Positions 34,866 through 34,971 of a DNA stretch of 34,971 bases are shown here, one piece after another (positions within the stretch are counted from its first letter, which is position 1; each line of letters starts with the position of its first letter). This DNA is from Caulobacteraceae bacterium (lineage in GTDB: Bacteria; Pseudomonadota; Alphaproteobacteria; Caulobacterales; Caulobacteraceae). The translations under genes and the position numbers were made by a program. Below the pieces are notes generated by a model, which saw only the letters and a list, made by a program, of their open reading frames with translations, was not told the origin of the DNA and ran no database searches. The stretch covers positions 1 to 34,971 of the forward strand of contig PLSW01000099.1 in assembly GCA_003165275.1 (NCBI GenBank), in the 5' to 3' direction.

Positions 34866-34971
34866 TCGCATTCCTTGCCACCGCCGCGAATATGCAGAGG
34901 CTTCAACATTCGGCGGAACACCTCCGGCGAACGCGTGAACTACCGCTTTGGGTGTGCGCCGTGACAAGGCG

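Noticed and set aside
1-34971. Looked for tRNA, rRNA and riboswitches
   Set aside because: No cloverleaf, rRNA signature or recognisable riboswitch core was found in the intergenic regions on reading; a covariance search was not possible.

Overview
The window looks like chromosomal DNA from a high-GC alphaproteobacterium of the Caulobacteraceae type (Caulobacter or Phenylobacterium-like). The reasons are the uniformly GC-rich codon use, the Caulobacter/sphingomonad-style TonB-dependent receptors paired with GPH-type symporters, the long (~530 aa) isocitrate lyase next to a ScfR/RamB-type regulator, and several families of intergenic palindromes common in that group. The genus is an inference; no rRNA or tRNA is present to settle it.

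Region 1 (1-6841): a tight three-gene operon with overlapping reading frames. It encodes a transglutaminase/DUF2126 putative amidoligase, a circularly permuted ATP-grasp protein fused to an alpha-E domain, and a second transglutaminase-like protein. The set is predicted to make or process amide (peptide) linkages; its product is unknown. The Anbu proteasome-like peptidase often found with these genes is not seen. A frameshifted alpha/beta-hydrolase pseudogene follows (6972-7484).

Region 2 (7522-17564): a secreted S9-type peptidase, divergent from a glyoxylate-shunt segment holding malate synthase G, a GNAT acetyltransferase, a lone kdpA (no kdpB, kdpC or kdpF nearby), isocitrate lyase with its own terminator, and a divergent ScfR/RamB-type regulator. 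A strong inverted repeat lies between isocitrate lyase and the regulator. A TTTG(C/T)AA-type motif occurs both there and upstream of malate synthase, suggesting joint control of the shunt.

Region 3 (17879-28048): a nutrient-uptake cluster made of two tandem paralogous TonB-dependent receptors, each followed by a near-identical terminator, two GPH-family cation symporters (both 493 aa), and an aldo/keto reductase. A ~70 bp module with four anchors in identical spacing lies upstream of both the second receptor and the first symporter. Outer-membrane import, inner-membrane symport and cytoplasmic reduction of one substrate class is the likely logic; the substrate cannot be read from sequence.

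Region 4 (28049-32320): a MATE exporter, a double-headed TetR regulator (two HTH domains in one chain) and an SDR dehydrogenase, separated by three different long intergenic palindromes.

Region 5 (32375-34971): a visibly less GC-rich accessory tail with small secreted or membrane proteins of unknown function, a lipoprotein, a REP-like inverted repeat and the 3' remnant of an IS1182-type transposase.
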